From Phenylobacterium sp. (lineage in GTDB: Bacteria > Pseudomonadota > Alphaproteobacteria > Caulobacterales > Caulobacteraceae): 64,000 bases of DNA. How positions within the stretch are numbered: position 1 is the stretch's first letter; every line of letters starts with the position of its first letter. Below the pieces are notes generated by a model. The model did no database searches and was not told the DNA's origin. It saw only the letters and a program-made list of their open reading frames with translations. Positions 38,980 to 49,503 of this stretch are shown in pieces. A program made the translations under genes and the position numbers. The DNA is taken from positions 62,001 to 126,000 of the forward strand of contig NZ_JAUXVZ010000011.1 in NCBI RefSeq assembly GCF_030680185.1, written 5' to 3'.

Positions 38980-41900
38980 TTAGAACTTCTTGCGCAGACC
39001 GAGCTTGAAGTTACGGCCATACACATTCCCGATCGCGGGGTCGTAGGAATACTCAATCCGCGAGGCCGACGGGTCTTCGTCGGTCACGTTGAGGATCGAG
39101 GCGGTCAGGGTGGTGTTCCAGGGCAGGAACACCCGGTAGGTCAGGTCGAGGGTCGCGAAGGGATCGACCTCCTGGCCGAAGGTGACCAGCTGGCAGCCCG
39201 TCGTCGCGGCGGCGTTCGCCACCGTGCAGGGAACCGCCGAGAAGCCGGTGTTCACCACGGTCGGGCCGCGGTTGTCGGTCACGCCATCGATGTAGTTGAC
39301 CGTGGCGCGCACATTGTGCGGACCATTGTCGTACTCGGCATAGAAGGCGCCGCGCCATTCCGGGATGGTGCCGGGCAGGCGGTCATAGTTGGCGAAGCCC
39401 ACGGCCTCGTAGGAGTCGGTCACCGTCACGCCGTTGAGGATGAAGGCGTCCTGCTCGTATTCGAGGACGTAGCTGACCGTGGCGTTCAGCGCGAGGCGGC
39501 CGCCGAAGACGTCGCCCGGATAGCTGTAGTCCAGGGTGACATCGACGCCCGAGGTGCGCAGTTCCGGACCATTGACCAGGTCCGACTGGATCCGCGAGAT
39601 GTCCGACCCCATCGTCACGCCCTGAACGCAGGCGTTGTTGTTGGAGAAGGTCACCAGGTAGCGGAGCGGATCGGCGCAATCGACGAACTGAGCGCCGTTG
39701 CCGGGGCCGTTGGCGACCGCGTTGCCGATGACGTTGGCCGGCACGCGGACGATCTGGTCTTCCAGCTTGATGCTCCAGTAGTCGACCAGGGCGCGGAAGT
39801 CGCCGAAGTCAGCCACGGCGCCGACGCTGTAGGTGAAGGCCTTTTCCGGGCCGATCGCCGGGTTGCCGAAGGCGTCCACGGACTTGAAGGCGTTGCCCGC
39901 AGCCTGGATGCCCGCCAGACCCGTCGCGCCGCCGGGAGCCCGGTCGGTCGGGGTCGGGCCCCGGAAGGTGGTGCCCACCGAACCGCGGAAGGACAGCCAG
40001 TCGGTGGAATCCCACTTCATGGACAGCTTCGGGTTGGTCGTGGAGCCGGTCTCGCCGCCGTAGTCCTCGAACCGCACGGCCAGGGCCGCATTCAGGTTGT
40101 CGAGGATCGGCAGGTTCATTTCACCGAACACCGCGTAGATCGACTCATCCACGTAGTAGGGCTGCGACTGGCCCAGGAACATGTAGGGGCCGGTCTGGAT
40201 GGCGCAGCTCGTATCGCCGGGCACGGGGCAGGGCGTGATGTTGCGATCGTAGAAGTCGCTGCCCAGACGACGGGTCTGTTCCGACGAACGCCATTGCGCG
40301 CCGGCCGCCCAGTTGACGACGCCGCCCGGCAGTTCGAAGCCGGTCGAGCCGTTGAACACCAGGTCGACGACATAGAGCTCGTTGGTCGTCTCGCCCACCT
40401 GGTCGTCATAGAGCCAGCGCGCCAGGGCCGGGCTGTTGGCCTGGGCCGGGTTGTAGGTCGGGTTCGCGCCACCCAGGATCGGGTTGCCCGGATAGGCGGT
40501 GGAGAAGGGGTTCAGCCATTCACAGCCGTTGGCGCCGGGGGTGTTGCCGGTGCAGTTCGGGCCGCCCAGGCCGCGCAGCGCCTGATCCAGACGGTTGATC
40601 AGGATGTCACGGGTGACCCCGTAGGCCTGATTGCGCGAATAGGTGAAGGCCAGGTCCCAGCCGATGCCGCCGGCGACATCGAATTCGCCCTTCAGGCCGG
40701 TGGCGATGCGGAACAGTTCATAGGACCGCTCGCCCTTCTGGCCGTCATAGCCGAAGCCCGGATTGCCGCCGCTGGCGAACGGACGCCACAGGGTCAGCTG
40801 CAGGCCCGAGGTCGGAAGCGCCGCATAGGCGCCGGCCGCCGCCGCGCTGGCGAAGACCTGCGGATTGGCCGCCAGGAACGACTGGACATAGGGGTTCGAC
40901 TTGGGCGCGAAATACTGGGTGCTGCCCGGGCCGAACGGCCCCTGGGTCGGGGGATAGGACGGCGAGTAGCCGATGTTCGGCACATCGGTCTTCGAGTACA
41001 TGCCCTCGAGGAAGAACTCGGTCGTCTCGGTGAGATCGAAGTTCAGCTCGCCGTACAGCTGGTAGCGGTCGGTCTCTTCGATCAGGTTGGCGAAGGGAAC
41101 ATAGCTGTAATAGCAGGCCGGCAGCTGGCTGGCGCCCGACTGATAGACGCCCTCATAACCGCCCACCGCGCCGCAGCTGGCTTCGCGGATCGAACCCACG
41201 GCGTCGCCGTAGATCGGATCAGGGGTGCCCGGGATGGTGGGCAGGTCGGCGCCCAGGCGCGCGACATAGAAGCCAGGGTTGGACAGGAAGGACCAGCCGC
41301 TCGGGTTGGTGGTGTAGTCCTGATAGGTCCAGTCGCGCTCCATGGTGTCGAGTTCGGAGCGGTGCTGATAGCCGGCGGCGATGAAGGCGCTGCCGCGTTC
41401 GCCCTGCCAGCCCCAGGCGGCGCTCATATTGTACTCGCCGTCGGTTCCGTCGACGTAGCGGTACTCGCCCGAGACCTCGAAGCCCGAGAAGGTCTTCTTG
41501 GTGATGAAGTTGATCACGCCGCCGATGGCGTCGGAGCCGTAGGTCGCGGCCGCGCCGTCCTTCAGCAGTTCGACCCGGCCGATGGCCGCCGTCGGGATCA
41601 GGTTGGTGTCGACGCCGGTCAGCGGGTCGGTCGACATGAAGCGACGGCCGTTGAACAGCACCAGGGTCCGCTGCGGGCCCAGGCCGCGCATGTTGATCGA
41701 ACCCGCGCCGATGGAGCCCTGGGCCGAGGTCGAGAACTGGTTGGAGTCACCCAGGACCGGGCCGCTGATCGTCAGCGACTTGATGAGTTCGGTCGTGGAG
41801 GGCGAACCCTGCTTTTCGAGTTCCGCAGAGCTGATGACGTCCACCGGCAGGGCGGCGTCTTCAGGCGTACCGGCGATGAACGAGCCGGTGACGATAATTT

Positions 41901-42000
41901 CCTCGACCTCGGTCTGGGCTGAAGCCTGACCTGCCGCAAGGCTGAGAGCGAGGGCGACAGCCATAGTCGAGGCCGTCGATAAGTATTTTGAACTCCTCAC
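38980..42000 (-). CDS. TonB-dependent outer-membrane receptor, paralogue of the preceding one
   Basis: 1006 residues from GTG 42000. The signal peptide is at about 1-28 (AAGQASAQ), followed by EEIIVTGSFIAGTPEDAALP, the plug domain (MRGLGPQRTLVLFNGRRF, ELLKDGAAATYGSDAIGGVINFITKK) and the barrel ending KLGLRKKF. It shares plug, spacing and many barrel motifs with the 964-residue receptor, so the pair arose by duplication. Both starts are preceded by the same leader GGGGAAACG. A role in uptake of a common or related substrate is inferred; no neighbouring periplasmic enzyme identifies it. Confidence 0.93.
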   Translation of the reverse strand: MRSSKYLSTASTMAVALALSLAAGQASAQTEVEEIIVTGSFIAGTPEDAALPVDVISSAELEKQGSPSTTELIKSLTISGPVLGDSNQFSTSAQGSIGAGSINMRGLGPQRTLVLFNGRRFMSTDPLTGVDTNLIPTAAIGRVELLKDGAAATYGSDAIGGVINFITKKTFSGFEVSGEYRYVDGTDGEYNMSAAWGWQGERGSAFIAAGYQHRSELDTMERDWTYQDYTTNPSGWSFLSNPGFYVARLGADLPTIPGTPDPIYGDAVGSIREASCGAVGGYEGVYQSGASQLPACYYSYVPFANLIEETDRYQLYGELNFDLTETTEFFLEGMYSKTDVPNIGYSPSYPPTQGPFGPGSTQYFAPKSNPYVQSFLAANPQVFASAAAAGAYAALPTSGLQLTLWRPFASGGNPGFGYDGQKGERSYELFRIATGLKGEFDVAGGIGWDLAFTYSRNQAYGVTRDILINRLDQALRGLGGPNCTGNTPGANGCEWLNPFSTAYPGNPILGGANPTYNPAQANSPALARWLYDDQVGETTNELYVVDLVFNGSTGFELPGGVVNWAAGAQWRSSEQTRRLGSDFYDRNITPCPVPGDTSCAIQTGPYMFLGQSQPYYVDESIYAVFGEMNLPILDNLNAALAVRFEDYGGETGSTTNPKLSMKWDSTDWLSFRGSVGTTFRGPTPTDRAPGGATGLAGIQAAGNAFKSVDAFGNPAIGPEKAFTYSVGAVADFGDFRALVDYWSIKLEDQIVRVPANVIGNAVANGPGNGAQFVDCADPLRYLVTFSNNNACVQGVTMGSDISRIQSDLVNGPELRTSGVDVTLDYSYPGDVFGGRLALNATVSYVLEYEQDAFILNGVTVTDSYEAVGFANYDRLPGTIPEWRGAFYAEYDNGPHNVRATVNYIDGVTDNRGPTVVNTGFSAVPCTVANAAATTGCQLVTFGQEVDPFATLDLTYRVFLPWNTTLTASILNVTDEDPSASRIEYSYDPAIGNVYGRNFKLGLRKKF

Positions 42001-42377
42001 ACGTTTCCCCTTCGAGATTAAGAAGCATCTTGGATCAAAACCGATCCGATGAGGGGTAATGACGGTTCGGAGACTAATAAATCAAGACCGCGGTTTGGCG
42101 TCCTTGCTCAATTACACTGTATATAGAATGCGGGTCCGTCAGATATAAACGACCGGTTACCACATATAGCGACGATATGCCAAAACGGACGAAGCTTGCC
42201 TTCGGTGAGCTGGAGAAAATCCAATAAAATCAACGCTTGGAAATGATGCGGCCGTCAAAATCCTGGGTGAGACAGGGTGCTGTCACGTTCTCGCCACACC
42301 GGGCCCAAAAACGGCCCATCGGCTGCTTTTTTGCCCAGGATGAGCCCGAAGGAAGCTCTTGGGCGTCTTTCGCGCAG
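42001..42377. other. non-coding region upstream of the second receptor gene
   Basis: About 380 bases, clearly lower in GC than the flanking genes over 42020-42240. It contains the promoter-like pair at 42118-42142. Short frames here lack plausible starts and composition. No riboswitch motif is recognised. The stretch 42240-42377 is GC-richer but holds no convincing gene. Confidence 0.5.
42118..42142 (-). promoter_or_regulatory. promoter of the second receptor gene
   Basis: On the minus strand CTGACG (42137-42142) is followed after 13 bases by TATACA (42118-42123), matching the promoter of the first receptor in both boxes and in the GGACC that follows the -35 box. It gives a leader of about 115 bases. 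Confidence 0.52.
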
Positions 42378-42418
42378 AAAAAAGCCCCGCGGCGGGACGA
42401 ATCCGCGCCGGCGGGGCG
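42378..42418 (-). terminator. intrinsic terminator of the secreted hypothetical gene
   Basis: GCCCCGC at 42384-42390 pairs with the GCGGGGC near 42411-42417, with inner GGCG/CGCC pairing. On the minus strand six T residues (42378-42383) follow. It lies about 30 bases after the stop of the gene at 42448-43068. Confidence 0.8.
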
Positions 42419-42447
42419 ACTTTTCTTGCGAGGGACGGTGTTTGTGG

Positions 42448-43068
42448 TCAGACGCCCGGCGTCGGCTCGGCGAGGGTCTCGCTCGCGTCGCCATTGCTCG
42501 GGGCTTCGACCGGCTCGGGTTCGGCGGAAAGGTCGAAGGCGGGACCCATCAGGGCCGCTCGCTGTTCCAGAACCGTGGCCGTGGCCTCGCACCGGGCTGG
42601 CAGCGTCCAGCTCATCCACTCTTGGGCCAGACGCGCCTTGGGCAGGTCGCTCGCCCGGCTCCAGGTGACACGGCCCCGACGGATGGCGTCGGCGCCGTGG
42701 GCGTTGATCGGCCGTGGGCTGGCCTTTTCGGCGGCTTCCATGGCGCGGCTGAACAGGGCGAGGTTCCTGGCGCTCAATTCATCGAGTTCGTCATAGACTC
42801 TGAGATCGTCGGCCAGGGACGACCCCGGCCGGCGGAAGGTGGTTTCGATGCGGGTGACTTCCGGCATCACCTGGTCGCGCAGACCCTTGTGGGCCGACAG
42901 GGCGCCGTAGCACCAGGCCACCAGGCCGTAGGGGTCCCGGGGCGCGCCGGGCGGGAATGCGGCCTCGGCTGTTTCGGTCGCCGCTTCGGGGGGCGCCGAG
43001 GCGATGGCTTCAGCGGCGTCGGTGTCTTGCGCCAGGAGCGCCAGGGCAAAAAGGAGCGGGGAAATCAC
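42448..43068 (-). CDS. secreted hypothetical protein
   Basis: 206 residues from GTG 43068, with AGGTGA upstream. A short signal peptide (MISPLLFALALLAQ) precedes an Ala/Glu/Pro-rich segment, then a helical domain with one cysteine pair (WCYGALSAHKGLRD and PARCEATATVLEQR) and an acidic Pro-rich tail. The family is unknown to me, but the coding character (signal, codon use, terminator) is good. The gene starts 27 bases after the 5-oxoprolinase stop on the same strand, so cotranscription is possible. Confidence 0.7.
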   Translation of the reverse strand: MISPLLFALALLAQDTDAAEAIASAPPEAATETAEAAFPPGAPRDPYGLVAWCYGALSAHKGLRDQVMPEVTRIETTFRRPGSSLADDLRVYDELDELSARNLALFSRAMEAAEKASPRPINAHGADAIRRGRVTWSRASDLPKARLAQEWMSWTLPARCEATATVLEQRAALMGPAFDLSAEPEPVEAPSNGDASETLAEPTPGV

Positions 43069-43094
43069 GGAGAGTCACCTCGGAAGATCTTGGG

Positions 43095-46000
43095 TCAATC
43101 GGTCGGCGCCGGTCCGTATCCCCCGCCCCCGGGAGTCTGGATTTCGATGGCGTCGCCGGGCATGACCTGAATGGAAAAACAGCCCGGCAAGTCCTTTACC
43201 TCGCCCGCCGCAGTGATCAAAGCCTGCCGGCCAGGCTGGCCCGGGCCGCCGCCCTGGAGGCCCTGCGGCGCATTCGCCCTTCGGGTCGAGAGCAGGGCGG
43301 CCTCCATGGGACCGAGAAACCGCAGCCGCCGGACCACGCCATCCCCGCCCCGGTGGGCGCCCGCGCCCCCGGAGCCTGGGCGAAGGGCGAAGGTCTCGAG
43401 ACGGACCGGATAGCGGCGCTCGAGGATTTCGGGGTCCGTCAGTCTGGAATTGGTCATGTGGGTGTGGACGCCGCTGGCCCCGTCGTGATCGGCGCTCGCC
43501 CCGGCCCCGCCGCAGATGGTCTCATAGTACTGCCGGCTCGCGTCGCCGAAGGTGAAGTTGTTCATGCTGCCCTGGGCGCAGGCCATGACGCCGAGCGCGG
43601 CATAGAGGGCGTCGACCACGTGCTGGCTGGTCTCCACATTGCCGGCCACCACCGCGGCCCCTGGCGCGGGATCGAGCATGGAGCCTCGCCGGGTGCGGAT
43701 ATCCAGGGGCGCCAGGCAGCCGGCGTTAAGGGGAATGTCGTCATCCACTAGGGTGCGGAAGACATAGAGGGCCGCCGCATCGACGATGGAGGCCGGGGCG
43801 TTGAAGTTGGTGCCCAGCTGGTCGGCGCTGTCGCGGAAATCCAGGGTGGCCGAGCCTGACGCAGCGTCCACCGAGGTGCGCACCACGATCCGGCCGCCGC
43901 CGTCCATGGGCAGGTCGGCATGGCCGTCGGTGAGATGGCCCAGGGCCCGGCGTACGGCGGCTGTAGCGTTCTCCTGAACGAAGCCCATATAGCGAACCAC
44001 CAGGGCTGGCCCAAAGGCCTCGATCATCGCCGAGACGGCCTCGCCCCCGGCGCGACAGGCGGCGATCTGAGCCTTCAGGTCGGCGATGTTGCGGTCCGGC
44101 GCCCTTGCTGGCCAGGGGCCGGCCGCAAGCGCGGCGCGGACGTCAGCCTCGAGGAACTGGCCGTCCTGCATGATCGGCAGGGCGTCCAGCAAGACGCCTT
44201 CCTCGGCGATGGTGCGCGAGAAGGGCGGCATGGAGCCCGGCTGGATCCCGCCGATGTCCGCATGATGGCCGCGGGCCGCCACATAGAAGCTCGGCGCCTG
44301 GTCCGCACCGACGAAGATCGGCATGACCACGGTGATGTCGGGCAGATGGGTGCCCCCGGCATAGGGGTTGTTCAGGGCGAAGGCCTGGCCTGGGCGCAAC
44401 ACGGCATGACGGTCGCGCACGGCCCGCACGCTGGCGCCCATGGAGCCGAGATGGACGGGCATGTGCGGAGCGTTGGCCACCAGGCCGCCCTCGGGATCGA
44501 ACAGGGCGCAGGAGAAGTCGAGCCGCTCCTTGATGTTCACCGAGTGCGCCGTCCGCTCCAGGGCCGCCCCCATGGCCTCGGCCACGCCCATGAAGCGGCG
44601 GTTGAACAGTTCGAGGGTGATCGGGTCGGCTTCGTCGGTCTCGGCCAGCGGTCGGCCGGCGTTCGCCCGCCCCTGCTGTTCGAGTTCGATCAGACCGTCA
44701 GCCCGCGCCATGGCCCGCCAGCCCGGCAGGACGGCGATCTGGGTGTCATCGCGCACGATCAGGGCCGGGCCGTCCTGGCGGGTGAGGGCGGCGGCCTCGA
44801 TCACGGGAACCTGCTGCGGCGCGCCATCGACGACGAAGGCGGCCAGGCTCGCCGGCTCGCCGATCCTGGGGGCAAGGTCAGCCGAGGCGAGGGTGGCGGC
44901 GTCGGAGTCTCGGGCGGTCGCCTCGGCTTCGACGCTGGCGATCAGGATGGAGCGTTCGGCCTCGATGAAGCCGAACAGACGCTGGTGGGCGGCTTCGAAG
45001 GTCTGGCGCACGATCCCGGGCGGGCCGGGGGCCGCGGGCAGTTCGGCGTCCGCCCCATCATAGCGCAGGCGAAGGGTCACCCGCGTCTCGCCGTGCTCTG
45101 CGCCTTGCGCCTGAAGATCGGAGACGGCCTGGGCGCTCAGGCGTTCGGCCAAGGCCTCGGCGGCGGCAAGGCCGGCGTCGTCCAGCGGCGTCTCCAGCCC
45201 GGCCTGCCGCAGGGCGCTGACCTGGGCCTGGCCGATGCCGTAGGCCGACAGCAGGCTGCCGAAGCGGGGGCAGAGCACGCGGGTGACGCCCAGGGCCTCC
45301 GCCGTCTGGCACGCAACCTGGCCGGCGGCGCCGCCAAAGGCCACCAGCCCATGCTCACGCGGATCGAAGCCGCGCTCCGTGGAGATGCGGCGGATCGCCA
45401 GGGCCATCTGCTCGACGGCGATGGCGATGAAGCCCTCGGCGGCGGCCTCGGCGCTGGGGGCGCCCATGGCGACGGCGAGGTCTTCCAGGCGGCGGCGCGC
45501 GGCGTCCGGATCAAGCGGCGCATCGTTGTCGGGTCCGAAGACGGCGGGAAACCGCCGCGGGTCCAGGCGACCCAGCACCAGGTTGGCGTCGGTGACGGTC
45601 GCTGGCCCGCCGCGGCCATAGGCGGCCGGTCCTGGATCGGCGCCGGCGCTGTGCGGCCCCACCCGGGCGCGCAGGCCGTCAAAGGTGAGGATCGAGCCGC
45701 CGCCCGCCGCCACGGTCTCCACATCCAGCATCGGGCTGCGCAGGCGCACGCCGGCCACCTGGGCCTTGTCGCGGCGCTCCAGGCGCCCGGCATAGCGGCA
45801 GACATCGGTGGAGGTGCCGCCCATGTCGAAGCCCAGCACCGCCTTGGCCCCTGCCGCCTCCGCCGTGGCGGCCACGCCGACCACGCCGCCCGCGGGTCCC
45901 GAGGTGACGGCGTCGCGGCCGCGAAAGGCGCTGGCGGGAACCAGCGCCCCGGCCGAAGTCATGAAATAGAGCGGCGCGCCGGCCACGGCCTCGGCCACCT

Positions 46001-46670
46001 GGCGCACATAGGCCTGCAGCACCGGCGTCAGATAGGCGTCGGCCACGGTCGTCTCGGCCCGTGGCAGGAAGCGGGGCAGGGGCGAGACCTCATGGGAGAG
46101 GGCGACGAAGTCGAAGCCCGCCGCGGCCGCGAGTTCGCCTGCCCGGCCCTCGTGGGCGCCATTGAGGTCCGAATGCAAAAAGGCGATGGCCACGGCGGCG
46201 CAGCCCTGCGCCCGCGCCTCGGCCAGGACCTGTCGGACTTCATCCTCGTCCAGGGGGACGACGACCTCGCCCGCGGCGTCGAGGCGCTCGGTCACCTCGA
46301 CGGCCAGGGCGTAGAGGGGCTCGGGCCGCACGATGTTCAGGGCGAAGAGATCGGGCCGCGTCTGGTCTCCCAGAACTAGGGCGTCGCCGAAGCCCCGCGT
46401 GGTCAGGAACAGGGTCGGCGCCCCGCGACGTTCCAGCAGGGCGTTGGTCGCCACCGTCGTGCCCATGCGGATGGCGCGGACCTGATCGGCCGGGAAGGGC
46501 GCGCCCGCCTCGGCGCCCAACACCCGGCGCATGGCCTCGACGGCGGCGTCGGCATAGGCTCCTGACGTCGACAACAGCTTGAGCGTACGGACCTCGCCAT
46601 CGTCCCGGCGGGCGATCAGATCGGTGAACGTGCCGCCCCGATCGATCCAGAAGCTCCAGAGTCTGTCCAA
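43095..46670 (-). CDS. fused hydantoinase A/B-type 5-oxoprolinase
   Basis: 1191 residues, the length of single-chain ATP-dependent 5-oxoprolinases. The N-terminal part (about 1-680) is HyuA-like: [11 protein letters not shown] at the start and the actin-fold [12 protein letters not shown] motif. The C-terminal part (from about 690, [20 protein letters not shown]) is HyuB-like with [10 protein letters not shown] and GDHAD-type metal residues (RGHHADIGG). It hydrolyses 5-oxoproline to glutamate using ATP. The start is TTG 46670; no better start is visible. A hydantoin or other cyclic amide as substrate is possible. Confidence 0.9.
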   Translation of the reverse strand: MDRLWSFWIDRGGTFTDLIARRDDGEVRTLKLLSTSGAYADAAVEAMRRVLGAEAGAPFPADQVRAIRMGTTVATNALLERRGAPTLFLTTRGFGDALVLGDQTRPDLFALNIVRPEPLYALAVEVTERLDAAGEVVVPLDEDEVRQVLAEARAQGCAAVAIAFLHSDLNGAHEGRAGELAAAAGFDFVALSHEVSPLPRFLPRAETTVADAYLTPVLQAYVRQVAEAVAGAPLYFMTSAGALVPASAFRGRDAVTSGPAGGVVGVAATAEAAGAKAVLGFDMGGTSTDVCRYAGRLERRDKAQVAGVRLRSPMLDVETVAAGGGSILTFDGLRARVGPHSAGADPGPAAYGRGGPATVTDANLVLGRLDPRRFPAVFGPDNDAPLDPDAARRRLEDLAVAMGAPSAEAAAEGFIAIAVEQMALAIRRISTERGFDPREHGLVAFGGAAGQVACQTAEALGVTRVLCPRFGSLLSAYGIGQAQVSALRQAGLETPLDDAGLAAAEALAERLSAQAVSDLQAQGAEHGETRVTLRLRYDGADAELPAAPGPPGIVRQTFEAAHQRLFGFIEAERSILIASVEAEATARDSDAATLASADLAPRIGEPASLAAFVVDGAPQQVPVIEAAALTRQDGPALIVRDDTQIAVLPGWRAMARADGLIELEQQGRANAGRPLAETDEADPITLELFNRRFMGVAEAMGAALERTAHSVNIKERLDFSCALFDPEGGLVANAPHMPVHLGSMGASVRAVRDRHAVLRPGQAFALNNPYAGGTHLPDITVVMPIFVGADQAPSFYVAARGHHADIGGIQPGSMPPFSRTIAEEGVLLDALPIMQDGQFLEADVRAALAAGPWPARAPDRNIADLKAQIAACRAGGEAVSAMIEAFGPALVVRYMGFVQENATAAVRRALGHLTDGHADLPMDGGGRIVVRTSVDAASGSATLDFRDSADQLGTNFNAPASIVDAAALYVFRTLVDDDIPLNAGCLAPLDIRTRRGSMLDPAPGAAVVAGNVETSQHVVDALYAALGVMACAQGSMNNFTFGDASRQYYETICGGAGASADHDGASGVHTHMTNSRLTDPEILERRYPVRLETFALRPGSGGAGAHRGGDGVVRRLRFLGPMEAALLSTRRANAPQGLQGGGPGQPGRQALITAAGEVKDLPGCFSIQVMPGDAIEIQTPGGGGYGPAPTD

Positions 46671-46744
46671 AACTTAACCCGCCCCATGCTGGTTTGGCGT
46701 TGTCATCAGGACGCCTTCTTCCTAAGGCTTGTGGCATTAGACCA

Positions 46745-47437
46745 ATGAGCTTCTGGCGCAAAATCGCTGGCCTTGCCGTCCGTCTCCCCGACGCGGCAGA
46801 GTGCCCCGACTGCCCTGCCGGCCTGCCGGGGCAGGATCCCGCGTTCTCGACCGCCGTCACCGCCCTGGGCGCCAAGCTGGCGCGGGCCGATGGCGAGGTG
46901 GGACGCGCGGAGTTCGACGCCTTTTCCGAAGTCTTCCAGTCCGACGAAGCCTCCCGGCCCAACATCCGGCGCCTCTATAATCTGGCCCGCCAGACCACCC
47001 GCGGTTTCGAGAGCTATGCGCGGCGTCTGTCGCGGCGCTATCGCAACTGCCCGCAGATTCTGGAGGACGTGCTGGACGGCCTCTTCCACATCGCCGCCTC
47101 CGATGGGGCGGTCAGCGATGATGAGCTCGCCTATCTCGAGCGCGTGGCTGAACTGTTTGGTTTTTCCGAACTGGTGTTCCGACGCCTGAAGGCGACGCAT
47201 CTCGGCCTGGGCGCAGACGATCCCTATGCCGTGCTGGGCGCGCCGCACGACGCCAGCGACGACCAGCTGCGCGCGGCCTGGAAGATCGCCCTGATCGAGA
47301 ACCACCCGGACCGCGCAAGATCCCGCGGCCTGCCCCAGGAATTCATCGAGGTCGCCGAGGCCAAGGCCAAGGCGATCAATTCGGCCTTCGAGGCGGCGAT
47401 GCGCGAGCGGCGGGAAATGGCGCTGGTCGGCGCATAA
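46745..47437 (+). CDS. TerB/DnaJ-domain protein (DjlA-like)
   Basis: 230 residues from ATG 46745 (MSFWRKIAGLAVRLPD). A TerB-like helical domain (about 36-145, with LGAKLARADGEVGRAEFDAF and IAASDGAVSDDELAYL) precedes a C-terminal J domain (about 160-225) with DPYAVLGAPHDASDDQLR and an intact HPD motif (ENHPDR). That order matches DjlA-type co-chaperones that stimulate DnaK. Unlike E. coli DjlA there is no clear N-terminal membrane helix. It diverges from the 5-oxoprolinase gene. Confidence 0.88.
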   Translation: MSFWRKIAGLAVRLPDAAECPDCPAGLPGQDPAFSTAVTALGAKLARADGEVGRAEFDAFSEVFQSDEASRPNIRRLYNLARQTTRGFESYARRLSRRYRNCPQILEDVLDGLFHIAASDGAVSDDELAYLERVAELFGFSELVFRRLKATHLGLGADDPYAVLGAPHDASDDQLRAAWKIALIENHPDRARSRGLPQEFIEVAEAKAKAINSAFEAAMRERREMALVGA

Positions 47438-47536
47438 GGCGTCATCCTCTCGCCACCTTCGCTTCGGAGATTGACGTTCGGGAGCGTTAGGCGAACATAT
47501 TCGTTAGCTCCCCAGATGGAGCGACCAGAGGAGACC

Positions 47537-47836
47537 ATGGCTCAGCAGGACCCCCAGGGCGGCAAGTCGGCCCTTCAACGCCTCACCGCGGCCGGCGGCG
47601 CGATCGCAGCGGCCATCGCGGTCGTGGCGGGCGTGGCCCTGGCCTTTGTTTTCGCCGCCACCGTGGTGGTCTTCGGGCTGGTCCTGAGCGCGCTGGTGGC
47701 CCTCGTGGCCCTGGCCGTCCGCGCCAGCCGTCTGGGTCGCCGCAAGTCGGGCGCCCCCGAAGACGACGGCATCATCGAAGCCCGCCATCTGGGCGGCCAC
47801 AGCTGGGTCGCCTACGGCTGGAACGAGCGCGCCTAA
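47537..47836 (+). CDS. small membrane protein of unknown function
   Basis: 99 residues from ATG 47537, with AGAGG upstream. A cytoplasmic N terminus (MAQQDPQGGKSALQRL) is followed by a hydrophobic Ala/Val-rich stretch of about 45 residues, enough for two membrane helices, and a basic-acidic tail. No family is recognised. A TTGACG at about 47473 may be its -35 box. Confidence 0.65.
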   Translation: MAQQDPQGGKSALQRLTAAGGAIAAAIAVVAGVALAFVFAATVVVFGLVLSALVALVALAVRASRLGRRKSGAPEDDGIIEARHLGGHSWVAYGWNERA

Positions 47837-47930
47837 GCCGCCTCTCTGAGCCGCTCGCACGCTATGGCGCTTGCCGGTCGTCTGACCGGCCTCTACCCTC
47901 GATTCAAACAATCGTTGGGAGACGAAGCGA

Positions 47931-48221
47931 ATGATCGGCGTAGTGGCGACCCTCAAGGTCCAGGACGGCAAGGGCGACGAATTCGAGGCGGTCTTCAAGG
48001 ACCTCATGGCTCAGGTGAAGGCCAACGAGCCGGGATGCCTGGCCTATCAGCTCACCAAGAGCCGCACCGAGCCGGGCACCTACAAGGTGCTCGAACTCTA
48101 CGCCAACGAAGACGCCCTGAAGGCCCACGGCCAGAGCGAGTATTTCAAGGCGGCCGGCCCGAAGATGGGTCCCTGCCTCGCCGGCCGTCCGGAAATCGAA
48201 TACCTCGACGCGGTCCAGTAG
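47931..48221 (+). CDS. antibiotic biosynthesis monooxygenase (ABM)-domain protein
   Basis: 96 residues forming one ferredoxin-like ABM domain: IGVVATLKVQDGKGDEFEAVF at the start, ANEPGCLAYQLTKSR and YKVLELYANEDALKAH. The family covers small cofactor-free monooxygenases and heme-degrading or signalling relatives (YgiN/LsrG type). The catalytic role cannot be assigned. A GGGAGACGAAGCG leader precedes the ATG, and a strong terminator hairpin follows at 48244. Confidence 0.85.
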   Translation: MIGVVATLKVQDGKGDEFEAVFKDLMAQVKANEPGCLAYQLTKSRTEPGTYKVLELYANEDALKAHGQSEYFKAAGPKMGPCLAGRPEIEYLDAVQ

Positions 48222-48244
48222 GCCGCCTCATGGCGCGATGACGG

Positions 48245-48277
48245 AGCCCGGGACCTTAGGCGAGGTCCCGGGCTTTC
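48245..48277 (+). terminator. intrinsic terminator of the ABM gene
   Basis: A perfect 12-base stem, AGCCCGGGACCT with AGGTCCCGGGCT, has a six-base loop and is followed by TTT. It starts about 23 bases after the ABM stop codon. Confidence 0.8.
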
Positions 48278-48381
48278 GCATGTCTGAGCCTCGATTGGGG
48301 CCGCTGACAGAATTTCTACAGTGACGGCTGGGCCGACATGTCCTTAGGGTCCGTCCGAACGAATGTTTGAATGGAGTTCCC

Positions 48382-49482
48382 ATGGCCGTCGACGCCCTCT
48401 TCCGCCCCTTCAGCTACAAGGGCCTGCACCTCAAGAACCGCATCGTCATGGCGCCGATGACGCGGTCCTTCTCGCCGGGCGGGGTGGCGACGGACGAGGT
48501 CGCCCAGTACTACCGCCGTCGCGCCGAGGCCGATGTCGGTCTGATCATCTCCGAGGGCACGGGGGTCAACCGCCCGGCCTCGCTCAATGACAAGAACGTG
48601 CCGCGCTTCCATGGCGAGGCCGAGCTCGCCGCGTGGAAGCGGGTCATCGATTCCGTCCATGAGGTCGGCGGCAAGATGGCGCCCCAGCTCTGGCACGTGG
48701 GCGCCGTGCGCACCCGTGATCCGGAATGGACGCCGCCTGGCCCCTATGACAGCCCCTCGGGCCTGTCGCGTCCCGGCAAACAATTCGGCGAGGCGATGAC
48801 CGACGAAGAGGTGGCTGACGCCATCGCCGCCTTCGCCCAGGCCGCCGCCGACGCCAAGGCGCTGGGCTTCGACGCCATCGAGCTGCACGGCGCCCACGGC
48901 TATCTGATCGACCAGTTCTTCTGGGACGGCACCAACGTCCGCGAGGACGCCTATGGCGCCAAGGACCTGCCCGGCCGCGCCCGCTTCGCCGCCGACATCC
49001 TGCGCGCCGTCCGCCAGGCGGTGGGGCCGGACTATCCGGTGATCATCCGGATCAGCCAGTGGAAGCAGCAGGACTACGACGTGAAGATGGCCGCCAATCC
49101 CAAGGAGATGGAGGCCTGGCTCGGCACGCTGACGGCGGCGGGCGCCGACATGCTGCACTGCTCGCAACGTCGCTTCTGGGAGCCGGAATTCGAAGGCTCC
49201 GACCTGAATTTCGCCGGCTGGGCCAAGAAGCTGACCGGCGTGCCGACCATCACCGTCGGCTCCGTCGGCCTTGATGGGGAATTCATCGCCGCCTTCGCCG
49301 GTGAGGGCTCGCAGCCGGCTTCGCTGGACAAGCTCATCGATCGGCTGGAACGGGACGAGTTCGATCTGGTGGGCGTCGGCCGCGCCCTGCTGCAGGACCC
49401 GGAATGGGCGAGAAAGGTCAAGGAAGGCCGCACGGCCGAACTGGCGCCCTTCGAGCGGGCCGCCATGGCCAAGCTCTACTGA
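48382..49482 (+). CDS. NADH:flavin oxidoreductase, Old Yellow Enzyme family
   Basis: 366 residues from ATG 48382, with GGAG upstream (the TTG at 48367 is less likely). FMN TIM-barrel features are LKNRIVMAPMTRSFS at the start, the active-site pair in ELHGAHGYLIDQFFW (replacing the usual HxxN by HGAH) and GVGRALLQDPEWARKV near the C terminus. Family members reduce activated C=C bonds of enones with NAD(P)H. It ends before a convergent hairpin shared with the SMP-30 gene. Confidence 0.93.
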   Translation: MAVDALFRPFSYKGLHLKNRIVMAPMTRSFSPGGVATDEVAQYYRRRAEADVGLIISEGTGVNRPASLNDKNVPRFHGEAELAAWKRVIDSVHEVGGKMAPQLWHVGAVRTRDPEWTPPGPYDSPSGLSRPGKQFGEAMTDEEVADAIAAFAQAAADAKALGFDAIELHGAHGYLIDQFFWDGTNVREDAYGAKDLPGRARFAADILRAVRQAVGPDYPVIIRISQWKQQDYDVKMAANPKEMEAWLGTLTAAGADMLHCSQRRFWEPEFEGSDLNFAGWAKKLTGVPTITVGSVGLDGEFIAAFAGEGSQPASLDKLIDRLERDEFDLVGVGRALLQDPEWARKVKEGRTAELAPFERAAMAKLY

Positions 49483-49503
49483 GGCCACGCCTTGCTGAAG
49501 TTC

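Noticed and set aside
35837..42000. Long plus-strand open frames (878 and 868 codons) opposite both receptor genes
   Set aside because: They mirror the receptors' third-position GC bias. The translations are Arg/Val/Gly-rich without domains, while the minus-strand receptors are complete.
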